Shown piece by piece: positions 1 to 13,644 of a stretch of 64,000 nt of DNA (position 1 is its first letter; the number at the start of each line of letters is the position of its first letter). The stretch is taken from positions 2,728,001-2,792,000 of the forward strand of contig NZ_CP104208.1 in the NCBI RefSeq assembly GCF_026230175.1, written 5' to 3'. The DNA is from Desulfovibrio mangrovi (lineage in GTDB: Bacteria; Desulfobacterota; Desulfovibrionia; Desulfovibrionales; Desulfovibrionaceae). The translations under genes were made by a program, and so were the position numbers. Below the pieces are notes generated by a model. The model was not told the origin of the DNA, did not search any database, and saw nothing but the letters and a program-made list of their open reading frames with translations.

Positions 1-351
1 CGGCTGGCTCTGAACAGCAAAGCATGGAACGAGCACGGCTACACCCCCTATCCCCGTTCCGAAAACCTGCATTCCGACAGAAGCAAAACGCCCTACTGCC
101 AGCAGCTTGAAGATGCCTACGCACAGGCCGGCGGCTCCATCACCAAGTTCCTGCTGAGCCCGACGGCAAAGGGAATATACGAAGCCGCCGCGCAGAAACT
201 GCAAGCCTATCAGATCGAACATCAGGAAAATGCCGCTGTTCTGCAGCAGGCCAAGCAATTCCTGCAGACCGTTCAGCCCGGCATTCCCCATATCCAGATG
301 AGTGATGCAGCACGGTATCTTAACACCCGCGCCATAGCGCTCATGCCCTAG
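1..351 (+). CDS. 3' end of a protein of unknown function (5' truncated)
   Basis: The window opens inside a reading frame that runs 116 codons to a TAG stop at 349-351. The visible residues are soluble-looking, helical and rich in Gln and Ala, with no membrane segment and no motif I recognise. The reading frame follows the GC-rich codon use of the rest of the window. It points towards hisF and ends just before a hairpin that would terminate both. I cannot name it. It does not look like a tyrosine or serine recombinase end, so it does not obviously belong to the insert that follows. Confidence 0.6.
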   Translation, partial: RLALNSKAWNEHGYTPYPRSENLHSDRSKTPYCQQLEDAYAQAGGSITKFLLSPTAKGIYEAAAQKLQAYQIEHQENAAVLQQAKQFLQTVQPGIPHIQMSDAARYLNTRAIALMP

Positions 352-378
352 CGCCGGTTCGCTGCTGCCCAAATAAAA

Positions 379-403
379 AAGCCGCCCTTTCGGGCGGCTT
401 TCA
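379..403. terminator. Rho-independent terminator, probably the original hisF terminator
   Basis: A 9-bp stem (379-387 with 392-400, loop TTTC) is flanked by an A-run at 371-380, which reads as a T-run on the minus strand. It closes the plus-strand gene ending at 351 and would terminate a minus-strand hisF ending near 427. A near-identical hairpin sits at 1464-1487 beside the intact hisF. Confidence 0.7.
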
Positions 404-426
404 TTATTCTTGCGATTGCGACGACA

Positions 427-518
427 CTACCAGACCATGCGCATTTTCGCGCCCATGGCGTTGATCTGCCGCTTCAGGTCCGGAATGGTGTATTCCCCAT
501 AATGCACGATGGAGGCGA
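427..518 (-). pseudogene. Detached 3' end of hisF (about 30 codons)
   Basis: Positions 428-518 match 1512-1602, the last part of intact hisF, at 88 of 91 bases. Read on the minus strand, the three differences are all synonymous (Asp, Leu and Tyr codons), and the stop is TAG instead of TAA. The match breaks abruptly at 519, where the sequence becomes unrelated and A+T-rich. This is therefore a gene fragment rather than a gene. Synonymous-only divergence suggests the two copies come from two functional hisF alleles, not from a recent local duplication. The simplest reading is that this is the displaced end of the resident hisF, left when an element carrying its own hisF end integrated. Confidence 0.75.
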
Positions 519-640
519 AGGAACTAACAAAGACGTCGTCATGATCGAACCTCTAACCAAGAGACAATACACTTAAGCCGGCACAAGCGGTGTTCTCTAC
601 ATGCAAGACAACCGCAAAGTCATGCCCCCCTCGACAAAGA

Positions 641-669
641 TTGACACATATAAACTCCGCGAATATTCA
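641..669 (+). promoter_or_regulatory. Candidate sigma-70 promoter of the insert gene
   Basis: TTGACA at 641-646 is followed by 17 bp and TATTCA at 664-669. The predicted transcript would start about 35 bases before the ATG at 711. The -35 hexamer is perfect and the -10 is moderate. Confidence 0.4.
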
Positions 670-710
670 GACAATTAACAAGCTACAGCACAACCTACAC
701 CCTATACTCA

Positions 711-1454
711 ATGGTGCCCAATAACATGACGAAAGCTCCAACCTCTTGCGTTCTCAACCACGACGGAACATTGAAACGTTGGTTCATTATCTCAACGTTA
801 TCAATATGCCTATTAGCAACAATAGCAACATCTGACGATACATACATACACCCATCTCTCAGCAATCATTTATTAAGTCATATTTTGAACCATACAAACT
901 CTACGCTACACTCTATATCAACCTCGATACTCACAAGCATAATCTTTTATTACTTTGTTGTTTATCTATATGAATCAAGCAAAGTCAATCGTTTAAAAAG
1001 AATTCTAATAAAACCAGTTAATTTTATATTGGATACTAAAGACTCTGGGATATATTATTGGAGTAAAAATATATATTTTTGTGACAATACAATTTCTCAC
1101 GAGAAAGTTTCAGAATTCAAGAAATATTTATCAAACACAAAATTAAATGGCTTAGATATGAAATATACTCTAACGGCATGTTCAGAGTCATACCACACCT
1201 TCACCGCCCTAACCACAATTGCCGCCCAAATATCACCAGAGTGCCTAGCTCAATGGACTGGACTCACAAGAAGCATTCAGCTTCTTGCAGACTTAAGCTA
1301 TCGTTTTGAGAAAGAAACGCAACTAATCGATACCAATAACAAAAACTCATCGGAATTATTTCAAGAATATATAAGTTTATCCGACAAGAATAGGGAGGAA
1401 TACAAACTATACTTTGACGAATTCATTAAAATACTCGAGGACTTTCTACGATAG
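711..1454 (+). CDS. Two-helix membrane protein of unknown function carried by the hisF-end insert
   Basis: The protein has 247 residues. Hydrophobic segments at about residues 24-40 and 69-88 suggest two membrane helices with a short outer loop, followed by a cytoplasmic domain of about 155 residues rich in Lys, Asn, Ser and Tyr. Codons favour A and T, in clear contrast to all neighbours, which points to horizontal transfer. No ribosome binding site is obvious before ATG 711, and the ATG at 726 is an alternative. It is the only gene in the insert. Single-gene cargo with membrane helices and a cytoplasmic domain is common among phage-defence or immunity genes, but that is only an inference; I recognise no family. 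Confidence 0.6.
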   Translation: MVPNNMTKAPTSCVLNHDGTLKRWFIISTLSICLLATIATSDDTYIHPSLSNHLLSHILNHTNSTLHSISTSILTSIIFYYFVVYLYESSKVNRLKRILIKPVNFILDTKDSGIYYWSKNIYFCDNTISHEKVSEFKKYLSNTKLNGLDMKYTLTACSESYHTFTALTTIAAQISPECLAQWTGLTRSIQLLADLSYRFEKETQLIDTNNKNSSELFQEYISLSDKNREEYKLYFDEFIKILEDFLR

Positions 1455-1463
1455 CCCAAACAA

Positions 1464-1492
1464 GAAGCCGCCCTTTCGGGCGGCTTCTTTAT
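1464..1492. terminator. Terminator between the insert gene and hisF
   Basis: A 10-bp stem (1464-1473 with 1478-1487, loop TTTC) is followed by TTT on the plus strand. It serves the insert gene and probably also hisF on the opposite strand. Its stem core is identical to the hairpin at 379-400. Confidence 0.7.
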
Positions 1493-1510
1493 GTATCTAT
1501 TGTCGGCTTT

Positions 1511-2290
1511 TTACCAGACCATGCGCATTTTCGCGCCCATGGCGTTGATCTGCCGCTTGAGATCCGGAATGGTGTATTCCCCGTAATGCACGATGGAGGC
1601 GATGAGCGCGGCGGTGGCCTTGCCCTTGGTCAGCGCATCATGCATATGCTTGGGGTTGCCCGCACCGCCTGAGGCGATGACGGGAATGGACACGGCTTCG
1701 GCAATCATGCGGGTCAGGGTCAGTTCATAACCGTCCTTGGTGCCGTCGGCGTCAATGGAGTTCACGCAGATTTCACCGGCACCGAGGGCTTCAGCGGTCT
1801 TGGCCCACTCGATGGCGTCCATGCCCATGTGCTTGCGGCCGCCGTGGATGACGATCTCATAGCCGGAGGGAATGTCTTCGGTCTTCTCCACCTGCTTCAC
1901 GTCCATGCCCAGCACGATGGCCTGCGAGCCGAAACGGACAGCACCTTCACTGATGATGTCGGGATTCTTCACCGCGCCGGAGTTCACGGAAATCTTTTCG
2001 GCACCGGCGTTCAGGGCATCGCGCATGTCATCCACGCAATTGATGCCGCCGCCCACGGAGAAGGGAATGAAGATGGTGGAGGCCACCTTTTCCACAACAT
2101 CAAGGAAGATGCCGCGGCCTTCGTGCGAGGCGGTGATGTCGTAGAAGACGATCTCGTCCGCGCCTTCCTCGTAATACTTCTTGGCGGTGAGCACGGGATC
2201 GCCGATATCCACGTTCCCCTGAAACTTCACGCCTTTGGTGAGAATGCCGTTACGCACGTCGAGACAGGGAATGATGCGTTTACTGAGCAT
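1511..2290 (-). CDS. hisF: Imidazole glycerol phosphate synthase cyclase subunit HisF
   Basis: HisF is a (beta/alpha)8-barrel that uses ammonia delivered by HisH to turn PRFAR into imidazole glycerol phosphate and AICAR in histidine synthesis. The 259 residues match the usual length. The two catalytic aspartates are present: Asp11 in the CLD motif and Asp130 in LGMD. The phosphate-binding VGGGI and ASGGAG segments are intact. Its start overlaps the end of hisH by 11 bp, so the two are translationally coupled. Its last 91 bp are duplicated at 428-518, and the 3' end present here may have been supplied by the insert. Confidence 0.95.
   Translation of the reverse strand: MLSKRIIPCLDVRNGILTKGVKFQGNVDIGDPVLTAKKYYEEGADEIVFYDITASHEGRGIFLDVVEKVASTIFIPFSVGGGINCVDDMRDALNAGAEKISVNSGAVKNPDIISEGAVRFGSQAIVLGMDVKQVEKTEDIPSGYEIVIHGGRKHMGMDAIEWAKTAEALGAGEICVNSIDADGTKDGYELTLTRMIAEAVSIPVIASGGAGNPKHMHDALTKGKATAALIASIVHYGEYTIPDLKRQINAMGAKMRMVW
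1512..1602. repeat. Second copy of the 91-bp hisF-end direct repeat
   Basis: It pairs with 428-518 (88 of 91 identical, same orientation, offset 1084 bp). This copy lies inside intact hisF. Together they are attL/attR-like flanks of the A+T-rich insert. Confidence 0.75.
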
Positions 2291-2921
2291 TTTCGGCCTC
2301 CCGACAGTATGCGTAGAAGTTCTGCAGGAATTTCAATCCGGGTCTGCCGCTCTTTTCAGGGTGGAACTGCACGGCCCACAGGCCGGGGCCGCCGTGAATG
2401 GCGCAGATTTCACAGCCGTACTGGGTTGTGGCGAGCACGTAGTCCGGCTTGGGTTCGGGATAATAGCTGTGCACGAAATAGAATTCCGCGTCGGTGTCTA
2501 TGCCCCGCATCAGTTCGCAGCTCTTGCGCGGGGTCACCTTGTTCCAGCCCATGTGCGGAACGCGGATGGGGGTGCCGTCCTCTTCCTCCCACGCAGGGTT
2601 GAAGAGATTGCACTGGCCGGGAATGATGCCCAGTGCCTTGGTGTCGTTTTCCTGGCTATAGTCCAGCATGATCTGGCAGCCCACGCAGATGCCGAGCAGC
2701 GGCTTGCCCGCTTCCACGGCGCGCTTGAGCACCTGATCGAGTCCGGTAGCCACAAGTTCGTCCATGGCCTGACCGGCAGCGCCTACTCCGGGGAAGATGA
2801 TTCCCTGTGCGGCCATTATTTCGTCAGGGTCCGCAGTGATCGTATTCGGAATGCCGAGGTGATCAAGGGCGCGACGAACGCTGGTCTGATTGCCCGCCTT
2901 GTACTTCAGGATCGCGAGCAT
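2280..2921 (-). CDS. hisH: Imidazole glycerol phosphate synthase glutaminase subunit HisH
   Basis: HisH is a class I glutamine amidotransferase that hydrolyses glutamine and channels ammonia to HisF. The nucleophile Cys79 lies in GICVGCQ, and the His-Glu pair in FHPEKSG near the C-terminus completes the triad. It has 213 residues. I chose ATG 2921 because AGGAGG ends six bases before it; an in-frame ATG at 2927 abuts the Shine-Dalgarno sequence and is unlikely. hisH-hisF form a two-gene operon, and the other histidine genes in this window (hisG, hisI) lie about 38 kb away. Confidence 0.93.
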   Translation of the reverse strand: MLAILKYKAGNQTSVRRALDHLGIPNTITADPDEIMAAQGIIFPGVGAAGQAMDELVATGLDQVLKRAVEAGKPLLGICVGCQIMLDYSQENDTKALGIIPGQCNLFNPAWEEEDGTPIRVPHMGWNKVTPRKSCELMRGIDTDAEFYFVHSYYPEPKPDYVLATTQYGCEICAIHGGPGLWAVQFHPEKSGRPGLKFLQNFYAYCREAENAQ

Positions 2922-3085
2922 ACACATCCTCCTCTTGATAGGCTTATGACTAATCCTGTGACGCAGGGGTCACGAGACTCTTTCAATGTACGGGCACTAC
3001 CAAGCACAGCGCGTAAGGGCAAGCATTTCATGCGGATTATCATGCAGAAGCACACACACGAACTCCATGCCCCACCCGCTGCGCA

Positions 3086-3859
3086 CTACGAGAGCATACG
3101 CGTTATCTGTCCTCCCCACAGCACCTGCACCATTCCGCCGAAGGAAAGAAAAGGCCCGAAGGGAATCATGGCATGCACGGCATACCTGCGCCCAAGCAGG
3201 GAAACAAGTGCATGCACCAGCAGCGCAGCCACACCTGCCACGGTGATGAGCACAGGCAGGCCCTCAAGCCCGCACATGGCGCCCAGCATGAGCATGAGCT
3301 TCACATCGCCCGTGCCTATGCCCTGCATGCCGCTCACCATGCGGTACGCCCGCTGCAGCAACCAGAACAGACCGGCACCCGCCATGCTGCCGCCCAGCAC
3401 CTGCAGGGGAGACATGCCCATGACCAGCATGGAAACGGCAATGGCTATGCCCGCCCCGGGCAGGGTGAGAATGTCGGGTAAAAGATAGCGCTCCACGTCA
3501 ATGGACGAGGCCACGATCAGGATGCCGCCTTCCGCCATGAGCACCACCCACTGGGGGGATGGGCCGTATTCCATGGCCGCAAAGGCCGCCCACAGGCAGG
3601 ATGCCAGCTCCAGCAGGGGATAACGGATGCCGATGGGTCTGCGGCAGGTGCGGCAGCGGCCGCGCAGAAGCGCGTATCCGAGAAGGGGTATGGTGTCATA
3701 CCAGCGTAGCGGAACCGTGCACTGGGGGCAGACAGGGCGCAACGGCAGAAGGGGTGCCCCGGAGAGATAACGATGCACGCAGATCGTATACAGGCTACCC
3801 AGCAGCAACCCGAAAACGCCCGCCACCCACGGAAAAAGCAATGTCAGCGTTGGATTCAT
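3086..3859 (-). CDS. pilD: Prepilin peptidase / N-methyltransferase (type IV leader peptidase)
   Basis: This polytopic inner-membrane aspartic protease cleaves the leader of type IV prepilins or type II secretion pseudopilins and methylates the new N-terminus. The 257 residues show the N-terminal zinc-binding cysteine pairs (Cys44/47 and Cys69/72), which mark the bifunctional form. The two catalytic aspartates are also present: Asp121 before LPD and Asp185 in GTGDVKL. About seven hydrophobic segments follow. No pilin or secretion genes are adjacent, so its substrates lie elsewhere; gspO would be an equally valid name. Confidence 0.9.
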   Translation of the reverse strand: MNPTLTLLFPWVAGVFGLLLGSLYTICVHRYLSGAPLLPLRPVCPQCTVPLRWYDTIPLLGYALLRGRCRTCRRPIGIRYPLLELASCLWAAFAAMEYGPSPQWVVLMAEGGILIVASSIDVERYLLPDILTLPGAGIAIAVSMLVMGMSPLQVLGGSMAGAGLFWLLQRAYRMVSGMQGIGTGDVKLMLMLGAMCGLEGLPVLITVAGVAALLVHALVSLLGRRYAVHAMIPFGPFLSFGGMVQVLWGGQITRMLS

Positions 3860-4199
3860 ACTTTCATCCGCTCCACCGATTGTGCTATGTATCCATAAAA
3901 ATTTTCCACGAGGCTCCAGAGACTTACAGAAAAGAACCTATCGCACGCTGATTCCGTGCTGGCAAGGCCGCTTTACACCCTTGCTAAAGTGCCACCTCAT
4001 AGTGTAGGGAGTGGGGGTTTTAGGCGGGGGCGCTATCCAGCCAGCGCCATCCCCCCATAGTGAAGGGCGTGCCCCATCTTCCCTAAGAGGAAACACGGCC
4101 GTTCGCACCGTTTCCCCGTTGCGGCGGCACTGGCAGACAGACCCACCAACAGATCCTAACCAGGGACCAGACAAAGGTCACACAGGGAATCATTGAGAC
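3860..4199. other. Intergenic region between divergent pilD and carB
   Basis: These 340 bp contain no convincing coding sequence. They must hold the promoters of both genes. A GC-rich stretch at about 4008-4080 has several self-complementary pieces and could form a leader structure for carB, but I see no riboswitch I recognise. Confidence 0.5.
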
Positions 4200-7463
<3,264 letters not shown>

Positions 7464-7465
7464 CC

Positions 7466-8857
<1,392 letters not shown>

Positions 8858-8883
8858 GCAGCTGCGAATACGAAAGAACAAGA

Positions 8884-8915
8884 AAGGCCGGAGTCGCGAG
8901 ACTCCGGCCTTTTTT
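8884..8915 (+). terminator. Terminator of carB-purF
   Basis: A perfect 12-bp stem (8884-8895 with 8900-8911) with a GCGA loop is followed by a T-run. Confidence 0.9.
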
Positions 8916-9167
8916 CTGCCTTAAGGCATTAAGCCCTTTCCCCCTGATTATAACAGGAAAATTGCCCTGAGCGTGGTAATGGTCTATGGTGATTGAATTC
9001 CCTTATCTGAACCATACCCATGCTTTTACCGCAGATAAGGGCTTCCGCGCTCACCCACGACCCTGCCGGGAGGATGCCATGCGTTGGATTCCTGCTTTCA
9101 CCCCACTACCCTGCAGCAGCCTTCACCGGCACGTTACGGACAGAGCGACCGAGCAACATAAAGCCAA

Positions 9168-11297
9168 GTGAAAAGCACCACGCCTATGCACAGCAAGCTC
9201 CCCTTCTTCAAACGGCTAGCGGTAAAACAAGGCCTAGTCATTCTGGCCTTGGCGCTTGCCCTCGGGTTTACCTCATCCTCCTACATCGTCATCAGGGAAG
9301 CGGATTGCGCAAACCAACGGCTCCTGAACGAGGTGCATTCATTACAGAAAGCACTGACAGCCTCAGCCGCCCTGACTTCCTACAATTACGACTACGATGA
9401 GGCCCGTGCCATAGTTGAATCGCTGCTGGAGCTCCCCATTGTTTTCTCGGCCAGCATCGCCAACGAAACAGGTGAACAACTCGCGGATGCGCAAAAGCCT
9501 TCACCCACAGAACCGATTTCGCCCCTTACGCATTTTCTGTTGAATCACTTTTTTACCGCCGGTTCAGAACTCAGCATCCCGCTCTATTTCAAGAAAACAA
9601 ATGAGTATGTGGGCGAACTGAGCGTACGCACAAACCTTTCCCCCCTCGCGAAAGACCTCATCACGCAGCATCTCCAACTCTTTCTCTACGAACTTTCCCG
9701 CGCTGTGATCCTTGCCCTGTTGCTCGGCCTTGTCTTTTACCAGCGAATGACCAAACCCATTCTGGGTATTGCCACCCACATTACGCGAATAGCTCCGCAA
9801 GGCCCGACAGTTTCTCCCATTCCCATACCCGCGACGCATGCGCAGGACGAATTGGGCAACATGGTGCGCAGCATCAATGAACTCTTCGCCCTCTTTACCG
9901 ACAGCCTCGCCAGCAAGGGAAAGCTTGAACAACGCCTGCTGCTGCTCAATACCGAACTTGAATTGCGCGTTTCCGAACGCACGCGGGAACTGCAAAGCCA
10001 GTCAGAGGCGCTCCGCAACGAAATCGTGAGCCGGGCCCTTGCGGAATCCAACCTCCATGCTCATCACAACCTGCTGAACAACCTGTTCGAGAAAATGAAG
10101 GCGGCCATCGTCATCTTCAGCCCGATAGAACATGATGTCGTGGAGATTAACTCTGTGGCGGAATGCATGCTGTGTCTTCCCGCAGACATGCCGCACGAAT
10201 GCTCAAAACTCATCAGCCAGATCGCCTTTGCCTCCGCAACGGGCACACGCCATGCACTGTGCGCCTACGACTTCGACACCCCGCAGTATGAAGAGGGAGC
10301 CGTGCAGCTTGCCAACGGCAAATCCGTTCCTGCAGCCAAATACACCTTCCACATGACCGTCAACGGCCAGCCTCACGTGGCCCTCATACTCATGGACATC
10401 ACGGAGAAGAAGACACTGGAACACCAGTTGGGCATTGCCCAGCGGCTTGAATCCATCGGCCTTCTGGCTTCGGGCATAGCGCATGAGATCAATACGCCCA
10501 TACAGTACATCCATGACAACATGGTCTTCCTGCGCGAAGTCCATGAAGGGCAGGCGCGCTTGAACCAGCTGTATGTCCAGCTGTGCGAAAAAGCCGGGAA
10601 ACTCGAGGAATTGAAGGTGGTTTGCGAAGAGATCAGTACTGCAACGGAAGAACTGGACCTCGAGTTTGTTCAACAGGAGCTTCCGCGTGTATTCGGCATG
10701 GTTTTCGACGGCATAGACCGTGTCGCAGGCATTGTTTCCGCCATGAAGCGCTTCGCCCACTCCAGCCCTCAGGGAATGATGGAGACGGATATCAACGCCG
10801 CACTGCTCGCAACCGTTCAGGTAGCCAAAAACGAATGGAAATACGTGGCCGACGTAGAGACCGACCTTGCCGAGGACCTGCCGTTTGTCCAATGCATCCC
10901 CGGCGAGATCAATCAGGTATTCCTGAACATCCTCATCAATGCGGCCCACGCCGTGAAGGATGTGTCAGACACAACTAACACCAGAGGCACCATCACCCTG
11001 ACCTCCCGTCACGAAGGGGACAAGGTAATCGTCACCTTCAGCGACACGGGCTGCGGCATTCCCTATGATATCCGCGACAAGATATTCGACCAGTTTTTCA
11101 CCACAAAGGAGCCGGGCAAGGGCACAGGGCAGGGGCTTGCCATCGTGCACAACATTGTGGTCAAGAAACACAACGGCGAAATCAAGGTGGATTCCTCCGT
11201 GGGAAGCGGCACGACCTTCACCATCGTCCTCCCCGTCAGCCAGCCCAAGGCAGCCGAACCCAAGAAGGAAGAAGAGGCGTTGGCAGCCTCCGCGTAA
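9168..11297 (+). CDS. Membrane sensor histidine kinase (orphan)
   Basis: The 709-residue protein has a first membrane helix at about residues 18-37, a periplasmic sensing region of about 130 residues, a second helix near 170-188, a HAMP linker, a coiled coil with many Glu and Arg, and a PAS-like segment near 290-410. A HisKA-type domain follows with His439 in GIAHEINTP. The ATPase domain shows the N box ([11 protein letters not shown]), G1 (DTGCGIP) and G2 (GTGQGLAIV). It would autophosphorylate on His439 and pass phosphate to a response regulator, but none is adjacent. The frame starts at GTG 9168; ATG 9186 is an alternative, and neither has a strong ribosome binding site. The signal is unknown. 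Confidence 0.85.
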   Translation: MKSTTPMHSKLPFFKRLAVKQGLVILALALALGFTSSSYIVIREADCANQRLLNEVHSLQKALTASAALTSYNYDYDEARAIVESLLELPIVFSASIANETGEQLADAQKPSPTEPISPLTHFLLNHFFTAGSELSIPLYFKKTNEYVGELSVRTNLSPLAKDLITQHLQLFLYELSRAVILALLLGLVFYQRMTKPILGIATHITRIAPQGPTVSPIPIPATHAQDELGNMVRSINELFALFTDSLASKGKLEQRLLLLNTELELRVSERTRELQSQSEALRNEIVSRALAESNLHAHHNLLNNLFEKMKAAIVIFSPIEHDVVEINSVAECMLCLPADMPHECSKLISQIAFASATGTRHALCAYDFDTPQYEEGAVQLANGKSVPAAKYTFHMTVNGQPHVALILMDITEKKTLEHQLGIAQRLESIGLLASGIAHEINTPIQYIHDNMVFLREVHEGQARLNQLYVQLCEKAGKLEELKVVCEEISTATEELDLEFVQQELPRVFGMVFDGIDRVAGIVSAMKRFAHSSPQGMMETDINAALLATVQVAKNEWKYVADVETDLAEDLPFVQCIPGEINQVFLNILINAAHAVKDVSDTTNTRGTITLTSRHEGDKVIVTFSDTGCGIPYDIRDKIFDQFFTTKEPGKGTGQGLAIVHNIVVKKHNGEIKVDSSVGSGTTFTIVLPVSQPKAAEPKKEEEALAASA

Positions 11298-11523
11298 CCT
11301 CCGCAACAGACGAGGGCTCGCGCCGCATGCCATCCTTTTCCGAGGAATTCCCGCACCACGTCCCTGCTCAACCATACCTGCGCATTCCCCGTTGCCCTGC
11401 ATCGGTTACGGTACTATACTCGCCGCGTTCCATTGATCCCGACAACGCAAAACAATGCACGACGGAGAGCGGACGGCCGACGCAGGCCCGAACAGCCCCT
11501 CTGAACCGGCACAAATACATCTG

Positions 11524-12522
11524 ATGCAACATACCGAATGCTCCCCGCGCACGGACTGGCTCGAACTGGGTCAGGAAGTGCTGAATATCGAAATTGAAGG
11601 CCTGCAGGCTGTCAGGGACCGGCTGAACGGCCCCTTTGTGGACGCCGTGACCCTGCTTGCCGAATGCAAGGGCCGCGTCGTGGTGACCGGTCTTGGCAAA
11701 TCCGGCCTTGTGGGCCGCAAGCTCGCGGCCACATTCTCGTCCACCGGCACCCCCTCATTTTTCCTGCACCCCGTGGAAGGAGCCCATGGCGATCTGGGCA
11801 TGATCCGCAACGAAGACGTGGTGCTGGCCATTTCCAACAGCGGCGAAACCGACGAACTGAACGCGGTGCTGCCCACCATGCGTTCGCTTGGCGTATCCAT
11901 CGTGTGCATGACGGGTAAGCCGGAATCCACCATGGCCAAGCTGTCCGACGTGGTTCTGAACACGGCCGTGCCGCGCGAAGCCTGCCCGCTGGATCTTGCA
12001 CCCACGGCATCCACCACGGCAGTTCTGGCCGTTGGCGATGCGCTGGCCGTATGCCTCATCCACTGGAAGTCCTTTACCGCGGACGATTTCCGTAAATACC
12101 ACCCCGGCGGCGCACTGGGACAGCGTCTTTCCCTGCGCGTGAACGGCCTCATGCATACCGATGTACCGCACGAGATGGAGACCGTTTCCATCCGTCAGGC
12201 GCTGGACACGCTGGACAAGGGCACGCTCGGCGCCGTGGTGCTCACGGATGCGCAGGGCAGACTCACCGGCATCATCACCGACGGCGACGTACGGCGCATG
12301 ATCTGCCGCGGCTCCATGGACATGGATGCCCCCGCGCAGTCCATGATGGTACGCAATCCCCTGCATGCCACGCCAGCCCAGTCCGTTGCCGAACTGCTGG
12401 ACGTGATGGAAGCCAAGGCCATCACCGTGCTGCCCGTGGTGAACGATGACATGGCCCTCGTGGGCGTCATTCACCTGCACGACCTGCTCGGCAAGGGCGG
12501 CGTGAAGTTCAGCGGCCGCTGA
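11524..12522 (+). CDS. kdsD: Arabinose-5-phosphate isomerase (KpsF/GutQ family)
   Basis: It interconverts ribulose 5-phosphate and arabinose 5-phosphate, the first step towards Kdo of lipopolysaccharide. The N-terminal SIS domain includes VVVTGLGKSGLVGRK and the ISNSGETDE phosphate-binding loop. Two CBS domains follow from about residue 205. The catalytic histidine region HPVEGAHGDLGM is present. From ATG 11524 it has 332 residues, matching the family; an in-frame ATG at 11455 would add 23 unconserved residues. No other Kdo gene is close. Confidence 0.9.
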   Translation: MQHTECSPRTDWLELGQEVLNIEIEGLQAVRDRLNGPFVDAVTLLAECKGRVVVTGLGKSGLVGRKLAATFSSTGTPSFFLHPVEGAHGDLGMIRNEDVVLAISNSGETDELNAVLPTMRSLGVSIVCMTGKPESTMAKLSDVVLNTAVPREACPLDLAPTASTTAVLAVGDALAVCLIHWKSFTADDFRKYHPGGALGQRLSLRVNGLMHTDVPHEMETVSIRQALDTLDKGTLGAVVLTDAQGRLTGIITDGDVRRMICRGSMDMDAPAQSMMVRNPLHATPAQSVAELLDVMEAKAITVLPVVNDDMALVGVIHLHDLLGKGGVKFSGR

Positions 12523-12544
12523 CACCATTTCGCTTTGAAAACGA

Positions 12545-12576
12545 GACAGCCCGCCGATTCCGGCGGGCTGTCTTTC
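12545..12576 (+). terminator. Terminator of kdsD
   Basis: A perfect 12-bp GC-rich stem (12545-12556 with 12561-12572), ATTC loop, followed by TTTCCTTT. It also faces the convergent proline dehydrogenase gene. Confidence 0.85.
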
Positions 12577-12589
12577 CTTTGAAGGCCAT

Positions 12590-13561
12590 TTATACTCCAG
12601 CCATGCTCCGCAGCACAAACAGGGCGTTGCGAGGATTCTCGCCTATGCGACGCACACTGTAGGGCCACCAGTTCTGACCGAAGGGGCAATACAGCCGCAG
12701 CCCCGTTCCCTGCTCCACCAGTTGCCGTTGCAGAGCAGAACGCACGCCAAGCAGCATCTCCACCTCCCACTCGCCGGAGTTCCAGCCGCCCCTTTCTGCA
12801 AGAGCAGCCCCAAAGCGCACCATGCGCTCGTCGTGCGTTCCAAGTACAGGATACACCCCCGTTTCACGCGCCTGATGTCCGAAGAGCATGGACAGGTGCA
12901 GCCGGTAGGCATCATCCACATCCTGCCTGCGCACATGGGCTCGTGAAGCGGGCTCTGCAAAGGCCCCTTTCACCAGGCGGACCATTGCACCCTTGTCCAC
13001 CAGCGCGGCAAGGTCATCCGTGCTCCGGTGCAGGTAGCTCTGCACGGTCACGGCAACGGGCAGGCCAACGTCGAACAGCGTGTGGAACAACTCCAGCGTG
13101 GGTTCGGTAACGGAGCTGTCTTCCATATCCAGCATGAGGACGGAACGCCTGACATCATATTCCGTATCCGCTCCAGCCTGCCCTGCATGCTGTTTGATAG
13201 CTTCCGCCAGACGCAGGGCATTCTCGCGGCACAACTCCCAAGACAGCATGGAACCGATCTGGGTCGGATCCACGGAGACATGCATGTCCAGCCCCTGTGC
13301 AGCCAGCAAGGGGATGCCTTGCAGCAAAGCACGGACCGTAGCTTCCACCTCTTCAGCGCTCTCTACATATTCGCCAAGATAAAAAAAGGAACTGTCCTTG
13401 CCTTCCGCACAGAGCCGCGCCATACGCTCCACGGCCTGCTGGCCATCACCCGCAGCTACAAACTGCCGTGAAAAACGCGTCATGAAGCGGCTGCCGTGCA
13501 CCGCATCAGTCAATCCCTTGTGTCGCGCACAATAAATCATGGCCCGCTGCCAGTATCGCAT
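12590..13561 (-). CDS. Proline dehydrogenase (monofunctional, FAD)
   Basis: Oxidises proline to pyrroline-5-carboxylate and passes electrons to the quinone pool. The 323-residue protein has PRODH motifs in order: LMLDMEDSS, VRLVKGAFAEP, GTHDERM, EMLLGVR, and the C-terminal YCPFGQNWWPY followed by RRIGENPRN, which forms the proline-binding pocket. It is the single-domain form, not the PutA fusion. I chose ATG 13561 because AGGGAGG precedes it at good spacing; upstream sequence has no conserved residues and would run into the M24 peptidase gene. Its upstream neighbour, 83 bp away on the same strand, is an M24 X-Pro-type peptidase that could supply proline. Confidence 0.9.
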   Translation of the reverse strand: MRYWQRAMIYCARHKGLTDAVHGSRFMTRFSRQFVAAGDGQQAVERMARLCAEGKDSSFFYLGEYVESAEEVEATVRALLQGIPLLAAQGLDMHVSVDPTQIGSMLSWELCRENALRLAEAIKQHAGQAGADTEYDVRRSVLMLDMEDSSVTEPTLELFHTLFDVGLPVAVTVQSYLHRSTDDLAALVDKGAMVRLVKGAFAEPASRAHVRRQDVDDAYRLHLSMLFGHQARETGVYPVLGTHDERMVRFGAALAERGGWNSGEWEVEMLLGVRSALQRQLVEQGTGLRLYCPFGQNWWPYSVRRIGENPRNALFVLRSMAGV

Positions 13562-13644
13562 TGTCGCCTCCCTTTGATCGTAATGGGGAAAGCGCATTGC
13601 ATACCGGAACAACGGGCCACGGTCTGGTAGAATATTGTGACAGG

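Larger units (their letters stand above)
428..1511. mobile_element. Small insert at the hisF 3' end, flanked by a 91-bp direct repeat
   Basis: The unit between the two hisF-end copies has a period of 1084 bp. It contains one A+T-rich gene with its own promoter and terminator, and no integrase. The arrangement resembles elements that integrate into the 3' end of a gene and restore it with their own copy. A non-autonomous satellite or a decayed genomic island are both possible. The boundaries are inferred from the repeat only; the exact crossover point inside the 91 bp cannot be fixed. Confidence 0.5.

Noticed and set aside
1-351. The truncated first gene as an integrase for the hisF-end insert
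   Set aside because: The visible 116 residues lack the catalytic Arg-His-x-x-Arg or Tyr patterns of tyrosine recombinases and match the host base use.
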